Shown piece by piece: positions 34,656 to 42,187 of a stretch of 64,000 nt of DNA. The position numbers and the translations under genes are program-made. Position 1 is the first letter of the stretch. Every line of letters starts with the position of its first letter. The notes below the pieces were generated by a model. It saw only the letters and a list, made by a program, of their open reading frames with translations. It was not told the DNA's origin and did no database searches. The stretch comes from Formivibrio citricus. GTDB lineage: Bacteria; Pseudomonadota; Gammaproteobacteria; Burkholderiales; Chitinibacteraceae. The DNA lies in contig NZ_FOVE01000016.1 in assembly GCF_900115065.1 (NCBI RefSeq), positions 31,612-95,611 of the forward strand, in the 5' to 3' direction.

Positions 34656-35933
34656 ATGTTCCGACTGGCCCTGCTTCTGATCGGCGTACACGCGCTGCGG
34701 CGTTACTGGGCGTGGTTTGTCGCGACAGGGCTCGTCTGGCTGCTGGCCGGCGCGGTGATTATCGTCGATCTCTTTGACGGGGTTGCCGATATCGCAGTCG
34801 AGATCCTGGGGGGCGCCTTGCTGCTGGCGGGCCTGCTGACGCTGGTTGGCGCTGGCAAAAAAGGGAAATCGCATGAGCGCTTCGACTGGTTCAAGGGAAT
34901 GACCTTTGTCGTCGCCGCCCTGCTGGTGCTGGATTTTCCCTGGGACAACCAGCTCTCGTTCAGCCTGATTTTCGGCTCGCTGTTCCTGGTCAACGGGATC
35001 TGGCGCGCTTTGGCTGCCGGCGTGATCCGCTTTCATGGCTGGCGGCGCTCGCTGATGTGGGGGATCGCCGGGTGTGTTTTCGCGCTACTGATCTTGTCGA
35101 GCTGGCCCTTGCCGGACGAATTCAACAGCCGCGTGGTTCTGGGCACCGGCATGATTCTGGCCGGCTGGTCCATCCAGCAACTCGGAACCCGCATCAAGCG
35201 CCAGGATTTCCCGCTCGGCAGCATGGGGCTCTTCCGCGTACCGCCGCCCTTGCGCAATGAAGGCTGTCCGCTGCAATTGCCACCCCCTTGCCCCGCGCAA
35301 CATGACACCCCGCTGCAGTTCCGGGTTTGGACCGCACTAGCCACCGCGGAAAATCCGCGTTTTCTGCCAGTCGTCAACCGTTACATCGCCACCCTGTCGC
35401 GTAGCGGCAAGGTTTCGACCGGGCACGCCGTGCTTGAGCTGGCGCCGGATGTCTACATCAGCCATTGCCCACAGGATGAAATCGAAGTGCCCGCCGGCCA
35501 GTTTGCCCGCAAGCTGCACGCCGGGCGACACAACGACATGCCCGGTGTTTTCGTGCGCGATTACGCCATGGAATCAGCGGTTGGCGGCGAAAACACCTTC
35601 ACTGTCAATTTTTACCGCCACGATCCGCAGCGCTTGCGCGCTTTCTGGACTTTCTACCGGCAGGATGCGACGTACAATCTCACGGACCGCAACTGCTCTG
35701 TCGCCGCGATTCTCGGGCTGGATGCGGGGATCGAAGGTGCACTGGCCCACCGCTCGCCGTTCTGGATATTGCTTCGTCTGTTGACGAGTACCGACCTCTG
35801 GCTCGCCGCAGCGATCCGCGACCGCGCCGAAGCCATGGTGTGGACACCCGGACTGGCGCTGGATTATGCGCGCCTGATGCAACGAATTCTGGCCCGACTG
35901 AGCCCCGCCCTACCTGAATCCACACCGGAATGA
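34656..35933 (+). CDS. DUF308 membrane protein fused to a possible permuted papain-like domain
   Basis: The first 190 residues contain about six hydrophobic helices in the pattern of HdeD/DUF308 proteins (WLLAGAVIIVDLFDG, ILGGALLLAGLLTL, etc.). The C-terminal 230 residues are soluble and carry TGHAVLELAPDVYISH near the start and YNLTDRNCSVAAIL near the end. A His-before-Cys order with these contexts fits permuted NlpC/P60-like or DUF4105-like cysteine hydrolases. Family and activity of the second part are an inference. The stop overlaps the cysM start. Confidence 0.7.
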   Translation: MFRLALLLIGVHALRRYWAWFVATGLVWLLAGAVIIVDLFDGVADIAVEILGGALLLAGLLTLVGAGKKGKSHERFDWFKGMTFVVAALLVLDFPWDNQLSFSLIFGSLFLVNGIWRALAAGVIRFHGWRRSLMWGIAGCVFALLILSSWPLPDEFNSRVVLGTGMILAGWSIQQLGTRIKRQDFPLGSMGLFRVPPPLRNEGCPLQLPPPCPAQHDTPLQFRVWTALATAENPRFLPVVNRYIATLSRSGKVSTGHAVLELAPDVYISHCPQDEIEVPAGQFARKLHAGRHNDMPGVFVRDYAMESAVGGENTFTVNFYRHDPQRLRAFWTFYRQDATYNLTDRNCSVAAILGLDAGIEGALAHRSPFWILLRLLTSTDLWLAAAIRDRAEAMVWTPGLALDYARLMQRILARLSPALPESTPE

Positions 35934-36817
35934 ACGGAATGTACCGCTACCTGGAAGACTTTATCGGCAACACCCCGCTCGTGCGCCTGAAACGCATTCC
36001 GGGCGACACCTCGAACGTGCTGCTGGTCAAACTGGAAGGCAACAACCCGGCCGGATCGGTCAAGGATCGGCCGGCCTTTTCCATGATCCGTCACGCACAG
36101 GATCGCGGCGAGATTGCGCCCGGCGATACCCTGATCGAGGCCACTTCCGGCAACACCGGCATTGCGCTCGCGATGGCCGCCGCGATGCTCGGTTATCGCA
36201 TGGTGCTGCTGATGCCCAAAAACGCCAGCGTCGAGCGCATCCAGACCATGAAAGCCTACGGCGCCGAAGTGATCCTGACCGAAAGCATGGAAGCCGCGCG
36301 CGACCAGGCCGAAGCCATGGCCAGCGCCGGCGAAGGCCGCATCCTCAACCAGTTCGCCAATTCGGACAACCCGCTCGCCCACTATGAAGCCACCGGACAG
36401 GAAATCTGGCGCGATACCGACGGGCGCATCACCCATTTTGTTTCCAGCATGGGAACCACCGGAACGATCATGGGAACGGGGCGCTATCTCAAGCAGCAGA
36501 ATCCGGCGATCCAGGTTGTTGGCGTCCAGCCTTGCGATGGCGCATCGATCCCCGGAATCCGCAAATGGCCCGCGGAGTACATCCCGGCAATCTGCGATTT
36601 TTCCAAAATCGACCGCATCCTCGAAGTGACCCAGCAGGAAGCCGAAGCCATGGCCCGCCGTCTGGCGCGCGAGGAAGGCATTTTTGCCGGCATTTCATCG
36701 GGCGGCGCGCTCGCAGCCGCCCTGCGCTTGTCCGATGAAGTCGAAAATGCCGTGATCGTTTCCATCGTCTGCGACCGCGGCGACCGCTATCTATCCACCG
36801 GAGTATTCCCGGCATGA
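35930..36817 (+). CDS. cysM: Cysteine synthase B
   Basis: The 295-residue PLP enzyme makes cysteine (or S-sulfocysteine) from O-acetylserine. The PLP lysine is K45 in GSVKDRPA, the substrate loop is EATSGNTGIALA, and GTTGTIMGTGRYLK binds the PLP phosphate. CysM rather than CysK is favoured by GNNPAGSVKDR and the short length. The start overlaps the previous stop (ATGA); an ATG at 35939 is also possible and matches homologues slightly better. Confidence 0.94.
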   Translation: MNGMYRYLEDFIGNTPLVRLKRIPGDTSNVLLVKLEGNNPAGSVKDRPAFSMIRHAQDRGEIAPGDTLIEATSGNTGIALAMAAAMLGYRMVLLMPKNASVERIQTMKAYGAEVILTESMEAARDQAEAMASAGEGRILNQFANSDNPLAHYEATGQEIWRDTDGRITHFVSSMGTTGTIMGTGRYLKQQNPAIQVVGVQPCDGASIPGIRKWPAEYIPAICDFSKIDRILEVTQQEAEAMARRLAREEGIFAGISSGGALAAALRLSDEVENAVIVSIVCDRGDRYLSTGVFPA

Positions 36818-37656
36818 TCCCAGTTGATTTGCACTGCCATTCCACCGTTTCAGACGGTTTACTTCCGCCGCGCGAAGTCGTGCGTCTGGCGCACTCACGC
36901 GGTTGCCAGTTGCTGGCGCTGACCGACCACGACGACCTGCGCGGCCTGCCCGATGCCGCCGACGAGGCAGCCAGGCTCGGCCTGACCTTCATTCCCGGCG
37001 TGGAAATCTCGGTCAGTTGGGGCAAGCATATCCTGCATATTGTCGGGCTGGGTTTCGACCCGGAAAACCCGGCGCTGAAACAGGGTTTGGAAAGCGTGCG
37101 CGCCGGGCGCTGGCATCGTGCCGAAATGATGGCCGCATCGCTGGAAAAAGCCGGCATTCCCGGCACGCTGGAAGGCGCGCGCAAATATGCCGACAATCCG
37201 GAAATGATCAGCCGTGCGCACTTTGCGCGCTATCTGGTCGAAATCGGCAAGGCCAAGGACGTGCGCTCGGTGTTCTTCAAATACCTCAAGCCCGGACTGC
37301 CCGGTTTCGTTGAACACGAATGGGCACGCCTGCACGAAGCCGTAGAGTGGATCACCGGCGCGGGCGGCGTGGCGGTGCTGGCGCATCCCGGACGTTACGA
37401 AATGGGCCCGGAAACCCTGCGCGTGCTGCTGATCGAGTTCAAGCGCCTGGGTGGAACCGCGCTGGAAGTTGCCTCCGGCTGCCACGGCATTGCCGATGTT
37501 GCCCGTTTTGGCCGATTAGCACGTGAATTCGGCTATCAAGCCTCTTGCGGCACCGATTACCACGCCACCAACGAAGGCTCGCGCGAACCGGGTCTGAACA
37601 GCGATTTGCCGGATGGATGTGAACCCGTATGGAGCAAATGGCTGCCAACCAAGTAG
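36814..37656 (+). CDS. rnm: PHP-domain 5'-3' exoribonuclease (RNase AM)
   Basis: The 280-residue protein is an E. coli YciV/RNase AM homologue, which trims 5' ends of rRNAs. PHP metal motifs are DLHCHSTVSDG, LTDHDDL, VEISVSW, LAHPGRY and CGTDYHATNEG. It starts inside the cysM stop (ATGA). It is next to yciO, as in E. coli, which supports the assignment. Confidence 0.93.
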   Translation: MIPVDLHCHSTVSDGLLPPREVVRLAHSRGCQLLALTDHDDLRGLPDAADEAARLGLTFIPGVEISVSWGKHILHIVGLGFDPENPALKQGLESVRAGRWHRAEMMAASLEKAGIPGTLEGARKYADNPEMISRAHFARYLVEIGKAKDVRSVFFKYLKPGLPGFVEHEWARLHEAVEWITGAGGVAVLAHPGRYEMGPETLRVLLIEFKRLGGTALEVASGCHGIADVARFGRLAREFGYQASCGTDYHATNEGSREPGLNSDLPDGCEPVWSKWLPTK

Positions 37657-37659
37657 AAT
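37654..37659 (+). promoter_or_regulatory. Candidate -10 box (TAGAAT) of yciO, possibly leaderless
   Basis: TAGAAT overlaps the rnm stop codon and ends only 8 nt before the yciO ATG. A start of transcription 7 nt after the box would fall at or next to the start codon. Confidence 0.4.
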
Positions 37660-37667
37660 GACGCGCT

Positions 37668-38291
37668 ATGGCCCAATTTTTCTCCATCAATGCGGAAAAC
37701 CCGCAACTTCGTCTCATCAAGCAAGCCGTTGAAATCATTCGCGGTGGCGGCTTGGTGATTTATCCAACGGACTCCTGTTACGCCATCGGTTGCCAACTGG
37801 ACAACAAGACGGCGGTGGATCGTATCCGGCGCATCCGCCAGCTCGATGACAAACATCATCTGACCCTGGCCTGCCACGATCTGTCGCAACTCAGCAGCTA
37901 TGCCAAGGTGGATAACCGCGTGTTCCGCATGCTGAAAAGCACCACGCCCGGACCCTATACCTTCATCCTGCTCGCGACCAAGGAAGTTCCGCGCCGGCTG
38001 TGGCACCCCAAGAAATCCACCATCGGCCTGCGCGTTCCGGATCACCCGATTGCGCTGGCGTTGCTCGAAGAGCTGGGCGAGCCGATGTTGTCTTCCTCCT
38101 TGCTGCTGCCGGGAGAGGAACATCCGATGGCCGATGCCTGGGAGATTCGCGACCGGCTGGAACGCGATGTGGATCTCATCATCGAAGGCGGGTATTGCGG
38201 ACTTGAACCCACGACGGTCATCGACCTTTCCAACGACGCTCCCGAACTTGTCCGGCAAGGGAGCGGCAATGTCGCGCCCTTCGGGCTTTGA
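37668..38291 (+). CDS. yciO: YrdC/Sua5-family protein, YciO type
   Basis: The 207-residue protein has the YrdC fold that makes threonylcarbamoyl-AMP: GGGLVIYPTDSCYAIG, KKSTIGLRVPDHPIA, SSSLLLPGEEHP. It is the YciO paralogue branch, whose contribution to t6A tRNA modification is minor or unclear. Its position right after rnm and before an M50 protease and trpS is conserved. No Shine-Dalgarno is seen. Confidence 0.9.
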   Translation: MAQFFSINAENPQLRLIKQAVEIIRGGGLVIYPTDSCYAIGCQLDNKTAVDRIRRIRQLDDKHHLTLACHDLSQLSSYAKVDNRVFRMLKSTTPGPYTFILLATKEVPRRLWHPKKSTIGLRVPDHPIALALLEELGEPMLSSSLLLPGEEHPMADAWEIRDRLERDVDLIIEGGYCGLEPTTVIDLSNDAPELVRQGSGNVAPFGL

Positions 38292-38297
38292 GGCCAT

Positions 38298-38933
38298 ATG
38301 GAAGACCTGATCCAGAAAATCGCCGTCTGGGCGCTCCCCGTGTTGCTGGCCATCACCGGCCACGAAGCATCGCATGCCTTTGCCGCCAAACATTTCGGCG
38401 ACAAGACTGCCTGGATGCTGGGCCGCTGTTCATTCAACCCGATCAAGCACATCGAATTATTGGGCACCATCGTTATGCCGCTGCTGTGCCTGGCACTGGG
38501 CGGGTTCGTGTTCGGCTGGGCCAAGCCGGTTCCGGTCAATTTCAGCGCGCTGCGCCGCCCCAAGCAGGACATGCTCTGGGTCTCGCTCGCCGGCCCCGGC
38601 GCCAACCTCGTCATGGCGCTGCTCTGGGCACTGCTGCTGCGCCTGTCGGGCTCTCTTGGCATGGATTACTTTGCCGTACCGCTCATGCTGATGGCGCGCG
38701 CCGGCATCATCATCAACATCTCGCTGATGGCGCTCAACCTGCTGCCGCTCCTGCCGCTCGACGGCGGGCGCATCCTGCTGTCGCTCTTGCCGCGCAACCT
38801 GGCTTGGCAGTATTCGCGCATTGAGCCCTATGGCATGTTCATCCTGATTGCCCTGATGGCTTTCGGCGTGCTCGGCACCCTGATGGCCCCTTTCCTCAGC
38901 CTCGGCTATAGCCTGATTCGCCTCATTCTCTGA
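38298..38933 (+). CDS. Site-2-protease-family (M50) membrane metalloprotease
   Basis: The 211-residue protein is an intramembrane zinc protease. The active-site motif HEASH is at residues 22-26 in the first helix, and the second motif NLLPLLPLDGGRI provides the aspartate ligand. Five to six hydrophobic segments are seen. It starts 6 nt after the yciO stop and 30 nt before trpS, a common beta- and gammaproteobacterial order. Substrates are unknown. Confidence 0.93.
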   Translation: MEDLIQKIAVWALPVLLAITGHEASHAFAAKHFGDKTAWMLGRCSFNPIKHIELLGTIVMPLLCLALGGFVFGWAKPVPVNFSALRRPKQDMLWVSLAGPGANLVMALLWALLLRLSGSLGMDYFAVPLMLMARAGIIINISLMALNLLPLLPLDGGRILLSLLPRNLAWQYSRIEPYGMFILIALMAFGVLGTLMAPFLSLGYSLIRLIL

Positions 38934-38963
38934 CAACAAACCTGACAAGCAAGGAACCTCCAA

Positions 38964-40163
38964 ATGTATCCCGATCGTGTTCTCTCCGGCATGCGCCCTA
39001 CCGGCAAGCTCCACTTGGGGCACCACCACGGCGTGCTCAGGAACTGGGTCAAACTGCAAAGCGAATACGAATGCTTTTTCATGGTCGCCGACTGGCACGC
39101 GCTGACCACGAGCTACGACGACGTCAGCATCATTGAGAAAAGCACTTGGGATATGGTCATCGACTGGCTCGCCGCCGGCGTCGATCCGGCGCAGGCGACC
39201 ATCTTCATCCAGAGCCGCGTACCGGAACACGCGGAACTGCACCTGGCACTGTCGATGATCACGCCGCTGTCCTGGCTGGAACGCGTTCCGACCTACAAGG
39301 ACCAGATCGAGAAGATGGCCCACAAGGATCTGGGGACCTACGGCTTCCTCGGCTACCCGCTGCTGCAGGCCGCGGACATTCTGCTCTACCGCGGCAACCT
39401 CGTTCCGGTCGGCGAAGACCAGGTTCCACACGTTGAAATCACGCGCGAAATCGCGCGCCGCTTCAACCATGTCTTCGGCAAAGAACCAGGCTTCGAAGAA
39501 AAAGCCCGCGATGCAGTAAAAAAAATCGGCGGCAAGAAGAGCAAGCTCTACGAAGAGCTGCGTACGCGCTACCAGCAGGAAGGCGATGTCGAAGCGCTGG
39601 AATCCGCCCGCGCACTGCTTGCCGACAGCCAGAACATTAGTCATGGCGACCGCGAGCGCCTGTTCGGCTATCTGGAAGGCGGCGGCAAGATGATCCTGCC
39701 GGAATCGCAGCCGCTTTTGACCGAGGCCGCGCGCATGCCGGGCCTCGATGGCAACAAGATGTCCAAGTCGTACAACAACACCATCAGCCTGCGCGAAGAT
39801 GCCGAATCGGTTACCAAAAAGATCCGCCAGATGCCGACCGACCCGGCCCGTGTGCGCCGCACCGACGCCGGTGATCCGGAAAAATGCCCGGTCTGGCAAC
39901 TGCATCAGGTCTATTCGGACAGCAACGTTCGAGACTGGGTAATGCAGGGCTGCAAGAGCGCCGGCATCGGCTGCCTCGACTGCAAGCAACCGGTCATCGA
40001 CGGCGTGCTGGCCGAGCAAAAGCCAATGTTCGAACGCGCCCAGCCATATCTCGAAGACCCGACTTTGGTGAAAAGTATCGTCGCCGACGGCTGCGAGCGC
40101 GCCCGCGAAGTCGCCAGGGAAACGATGCGCGAGGTCAAGGAAGCGATGGGGCTGAATTACTGA
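38964..40163 (+). CDS. trpS: Tryptophanyl-tRNA synthetase
   Basis: The 399-residue class I synthetase charges tRNA-Trp. Motifs are RPTGKLHLGHHHG (H17-H20) and GNKMSKSYNNT. It is longer than E. coli TrpS (334) and belongs to the long branch, with an inserted segment of about 60 residues (KARDAVKKIGGKKSKLYEELRTR...) before the LPESQP segment. AAGGAA precedes the ATG. It closes a plus-strand run and is ended by a very long hairpin terminator. Confidence 0.96.
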   Translation: MYPDRVLSGMRPTGKLHLGHHHGVLRNWVKLQSEYECFFMVADWHALTTSYDDVSIIEKSTWDMVIDWLAAGVDPAQATIFIQSRVPEHAELHLALSMITPLSWLERVPTYKDQIEKMAHKDLGTYGFLGYPLLQAADILLYRGNLVPVGEDQVPHVEITREIARRFNHVFGKEPGFEEKARDAVKKIGGKKSKLYEELRTRYQQEGDVEALESARALLADSQNISHGDRERLFGYLEGGGKMILPESQPLLTEAARMPGLDGNKMSKSYNNTISLREDAESVTKKIRQMPTDPARVRRTDAGDPEKCPVWQLHQVYSDSNVRDWVMQGCKSAGIGCLDCKQPVIDGVLAEQKPMFERAQPYLEDPTLVKSIVADGCERAREVARETMREVKEAMGLNY

Positions 40164-40176
40164 GCCGGAGTCGATT

Positions 40177-40217
40177 CAAACAAAACGGGCCACTCATTGG
40201 GTGGCCCGTTTTGTTTG
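40177..40217. terminator. Bidirectional terminator between trpS and the hydrolase gene
   Basis: A perfect 17-bp stem (40177-40193 with 40201-40217) with a 7-nt loop lies between two convergent genes. Confidence 0.92.
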
Positions 40218-40227
40218 TGCGGGATCA

Positions 40228-41079
40228 TCAAGTGCGCGGCTTGTTGACCGGCGGCGTTCCCTTCAGCGCGCGCTCGGGATCGAACCAGCGCGAAAACCAC
40301 TTGAAAGTGCGGCGCTGAGCATCCTGGGCAGCCTGCGGATTGGCACATTCGTTGCCATTGTCGTCGGAACGGATGCGATTGGGCACATCGAACAGGCTGT
40401 ACGGTGCCTGGACCGGACGATCGAAATCGTGCTGGGTATCCGGATAGCCCACCACAAAAAAGAGGTCTTGCCCGGTCTGATCCGAGAGCGCACGGCAATC
40501 CGACGCCGGTGTTTTGCTATCTGCTTCGCCAACCAAAACCAGCGTAGGCGCCGAGATCCGATACTGTTTATGGCTGAAGAGCCGGCGGCAGTTTGGATAG
40601 AAGGCCACCCCGGCCTTGACGGCTTTGTTGTTGCGCCCCATGACTTCCAATACTGCATCCGCGCCGTGCGACCAGCCGACAAGACCGATACGCTCCGGAT
40701 CGACATCGCCTTGCTTGCGCAGCCAGCGAATGGCGGCCTCCGCATCGTCCGCTCGCACGGAGGGCGGAATACCGCGTACGGGCGGACGGGGAGAACAGAC
40801 CTGCTTGATGCCGCGCGCCGAAAAACTGTCCAGAAAAAGGACCGCATAACCCATTTCCCGGAACAGATCACCCATGCGCGTCATTCTGGCGCTGATTTCA
40901 CCGGATTTTCCATACAGCCCCCCGCATCCGTGCAGTAGCACGATAGCCGGCATGCCGGGGCGAATCGGGGTTCTGTATTCGGCGTTCAGTTTTGTTTCGC
41001 CCGAGACGATGGCAACCCGCTCGGCCTGAGCCAGGCTAGCCAGACAAAGGGAAAGAAAAGGAAACAGCAGTCGATGCAC
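40228..41079 (-). CDS. Secreted dienelactone-hydrolase-like alpha/beta hydrolase
   Basis: The 283-residue protein has a signal peptide (1-19, ending SLAQA) and an alpha/beta-hydrolase fold: oxyanion region LLHGCGG, nucleophile Ser in GWSHGAD, acid in GEADSKTP and catalytic His in TQHDFD. This resembles dienelactone hydrolase/prolyl oligopeptidase-like exported enzymes; the substrate is unknown. The only fitting start is GTG at 41079, with a weak ribosome site. Confidence 0.85.
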   Translation of the reverse strand: MHRLLFPFLSLCLASLAQAERVAIVSGETKLNAEYRTPIRPGMPAIVLLHGCGGLYGKSGEISARMTRMGDLFREMGYAVLFLDSFSARGIKQVCSPRPPVRGIPPSVRADDAEAAIRWLRKQGDVDPERIGLVGWSHGADAVLEVMGRNNKAVKAGVAFYPNCRRLFSHKQYRISAPTLVLVGEADSKTPASDCRALSDQTGQDLFFVVGYPDTQHDFDRPVQAPYSLFDVPNRIRSDDNGNECANPQAAQDAQRRTFKWFSRWFDPERALKGTPPVNKPRT

Positions 41080-41181
41080 GTCAGGGAGCCCCCAGATTAC
41101 CGCAGGTTCACGCCCCGGACATTCTTCTTGGCTCGAAAACCTGAGGGTGTTTGCTTGAGCAAGAACTTTAACACAACAGAC

Positions 41182-41209
41182 ACCGGGCAGCGACGCGGCG
41201 CTGCCCGGT
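41182..41209 (-). terminator. Hairpin after the small orphan gene
   Basis: A perfect 11-bp GC-rich stem (41182-41192 with 41199-41209) lies just past the stop codon at 41218 on the minus strand; the T tract is poor. Confidence 0.55.
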
Positions 41210-41217
41210 TGTGGAAT

Positions 41218-41412
41218 TCAGCAGGAAATGAAGCCCGGGGGAATCCGGATCAAGCGATAATCCTCATTCGCTTCGGCAACCGCAACAAGGCGGGGAAGAG
41301 GCCAGACTTGCGGCAATTCCTTGTACTCGGCATAAGGAAGCGGGGCAGCATCAGGCTGCACGGCTTCATCAAGCTGCAACAGTCCCTCAGTCATGTCATA
41401 ACAGCGCCACAT
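41218..41412 (-). CDS. Small hypothetical protein (64 aa)
   Basis: The 64-residue frame starts MWRCYDMTEGLLQLDEAVQPD and ends in GFISC. I do not recognise it. It is taken as real because a near-perfect AAGGAGG lies 8 nt before the ATG at 41412 and a GC-rich hairpin follows the stop. Two cysteines lie at the extreme ends. It sits between the hydrolase and the DUF2062 gene, all on the minus strand. Confidence 0.65.
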   Translation of the reverse strand: MWRCYDMTEGLLQLDEAVQPDAAPLPYAEYKELPQVWPLPRLVAVAEANEDYRLIRIPPGFISC

Positions 41413-41542
41413 GGTCTTATCCTCCTTCCGGGGCGTAACTCGTTCCCCGTACCTGTTATATCGGCAAGGCGGCGGAATAATTAAGGCCAGATGGTCAATT
41501 TTGGTCGCCCTTGTTGTTCCTCCCTTCAAAATCAGCACGGGC

Positions 41543-42091
41543 TCAACCACTTTTCCTTCGGCTGCGTCTCCATAGCTCCCATTGCACATGCAGCCGCCAA
41601 GCCTGATGGGTCAACAAATACCCCAGCGCCGCAAGCAATAGCGCCAATGCGGGCAACCCCACCGCCAGCGGCCAGCCTAGCGACTTTCCCCACTCAAGGA
41701 GCCCCTCCAGCCAACCTGTGAGCCCCACTTCGGACAGAGAAGACAGGCGAGGCAGATGTTCGTACCCATTGCCTCCGGTAAGGAACACGCCCAACCTGTA
41801 CGCCAACCAGTACAGAGGTCCGATGGTCAGGGGATTGCTGTAGAGCGTAACCAGCATCGCGACCAGCACGTTGCCGCGCAATGCCAAAGCCAGCAAAGCA
41901 GCCGTGATCATTTGCAACGGTCCCGGGATCAATCCGCCAATGGCTCCGGCCACGACGCTGCGGGCGACAGAGCGCCGATTCACATGCCACAAGCGCGGAT
42001 CGGAAAACCAGTGAGCGAAGCGCCGCAGAAATGCGTGTTCATTCAACTTCTCGCGACCGGGCAACCAGTTGCGTAATATTTTTTTTACCAT
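41543..42091 (-). CDS. DUF2062 domain membrane protein
   Basis: The 182-residue protein matches DUF2062: SVARSVVAGAIGGLIPGPLQMITAALLALALRGN and the conserved YSNPLTIGPLYWLAYRLG. Two to three membrane segments are seen, the last (about 143-160) being very hydrophobic. The family is widespread in proteobacteria and of unknown function. It is divergent from relA across 96 bp. Confidence 0.9.
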   Translation of the reverse strand: MVKKILRNWLPGREKLNEHAFLRRFAHWFSDPRLWHVNRRSVARSVVAGAIGGLIPGPLQMITAALLALALRGNVLVAMLVTLYSNPLTIGPLYWLAYRLGVFLTGGNGYEHLPRLSSLSEVGLTGWLEGLLEWGKSLGWPLAVGLPALALLLAALGYLLTHQAWRLHVQWELWRRSRRKSG

Positions 42092-42187
42092 GAATGCCTT
42101 GGTTTGCGGGCAACATGCCCTTATCCTGTAATCTGATATTAGGATTACCCCAACAAGAACTGGTTCAAGAATTTCACAAGATTAAAA

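Noticed and set aside
33348..35036. A 562-codon antisense frame over tyrS
   Set aside because: Shadow of tyrS and the following gene; no motif and no ribosome site.
38457..40019. A 520-codon antisense frame over the M50 protease and trpS
   Set aside because: Both plus-strand genes carry complete catalytic motifs; the antisense product is featureless.
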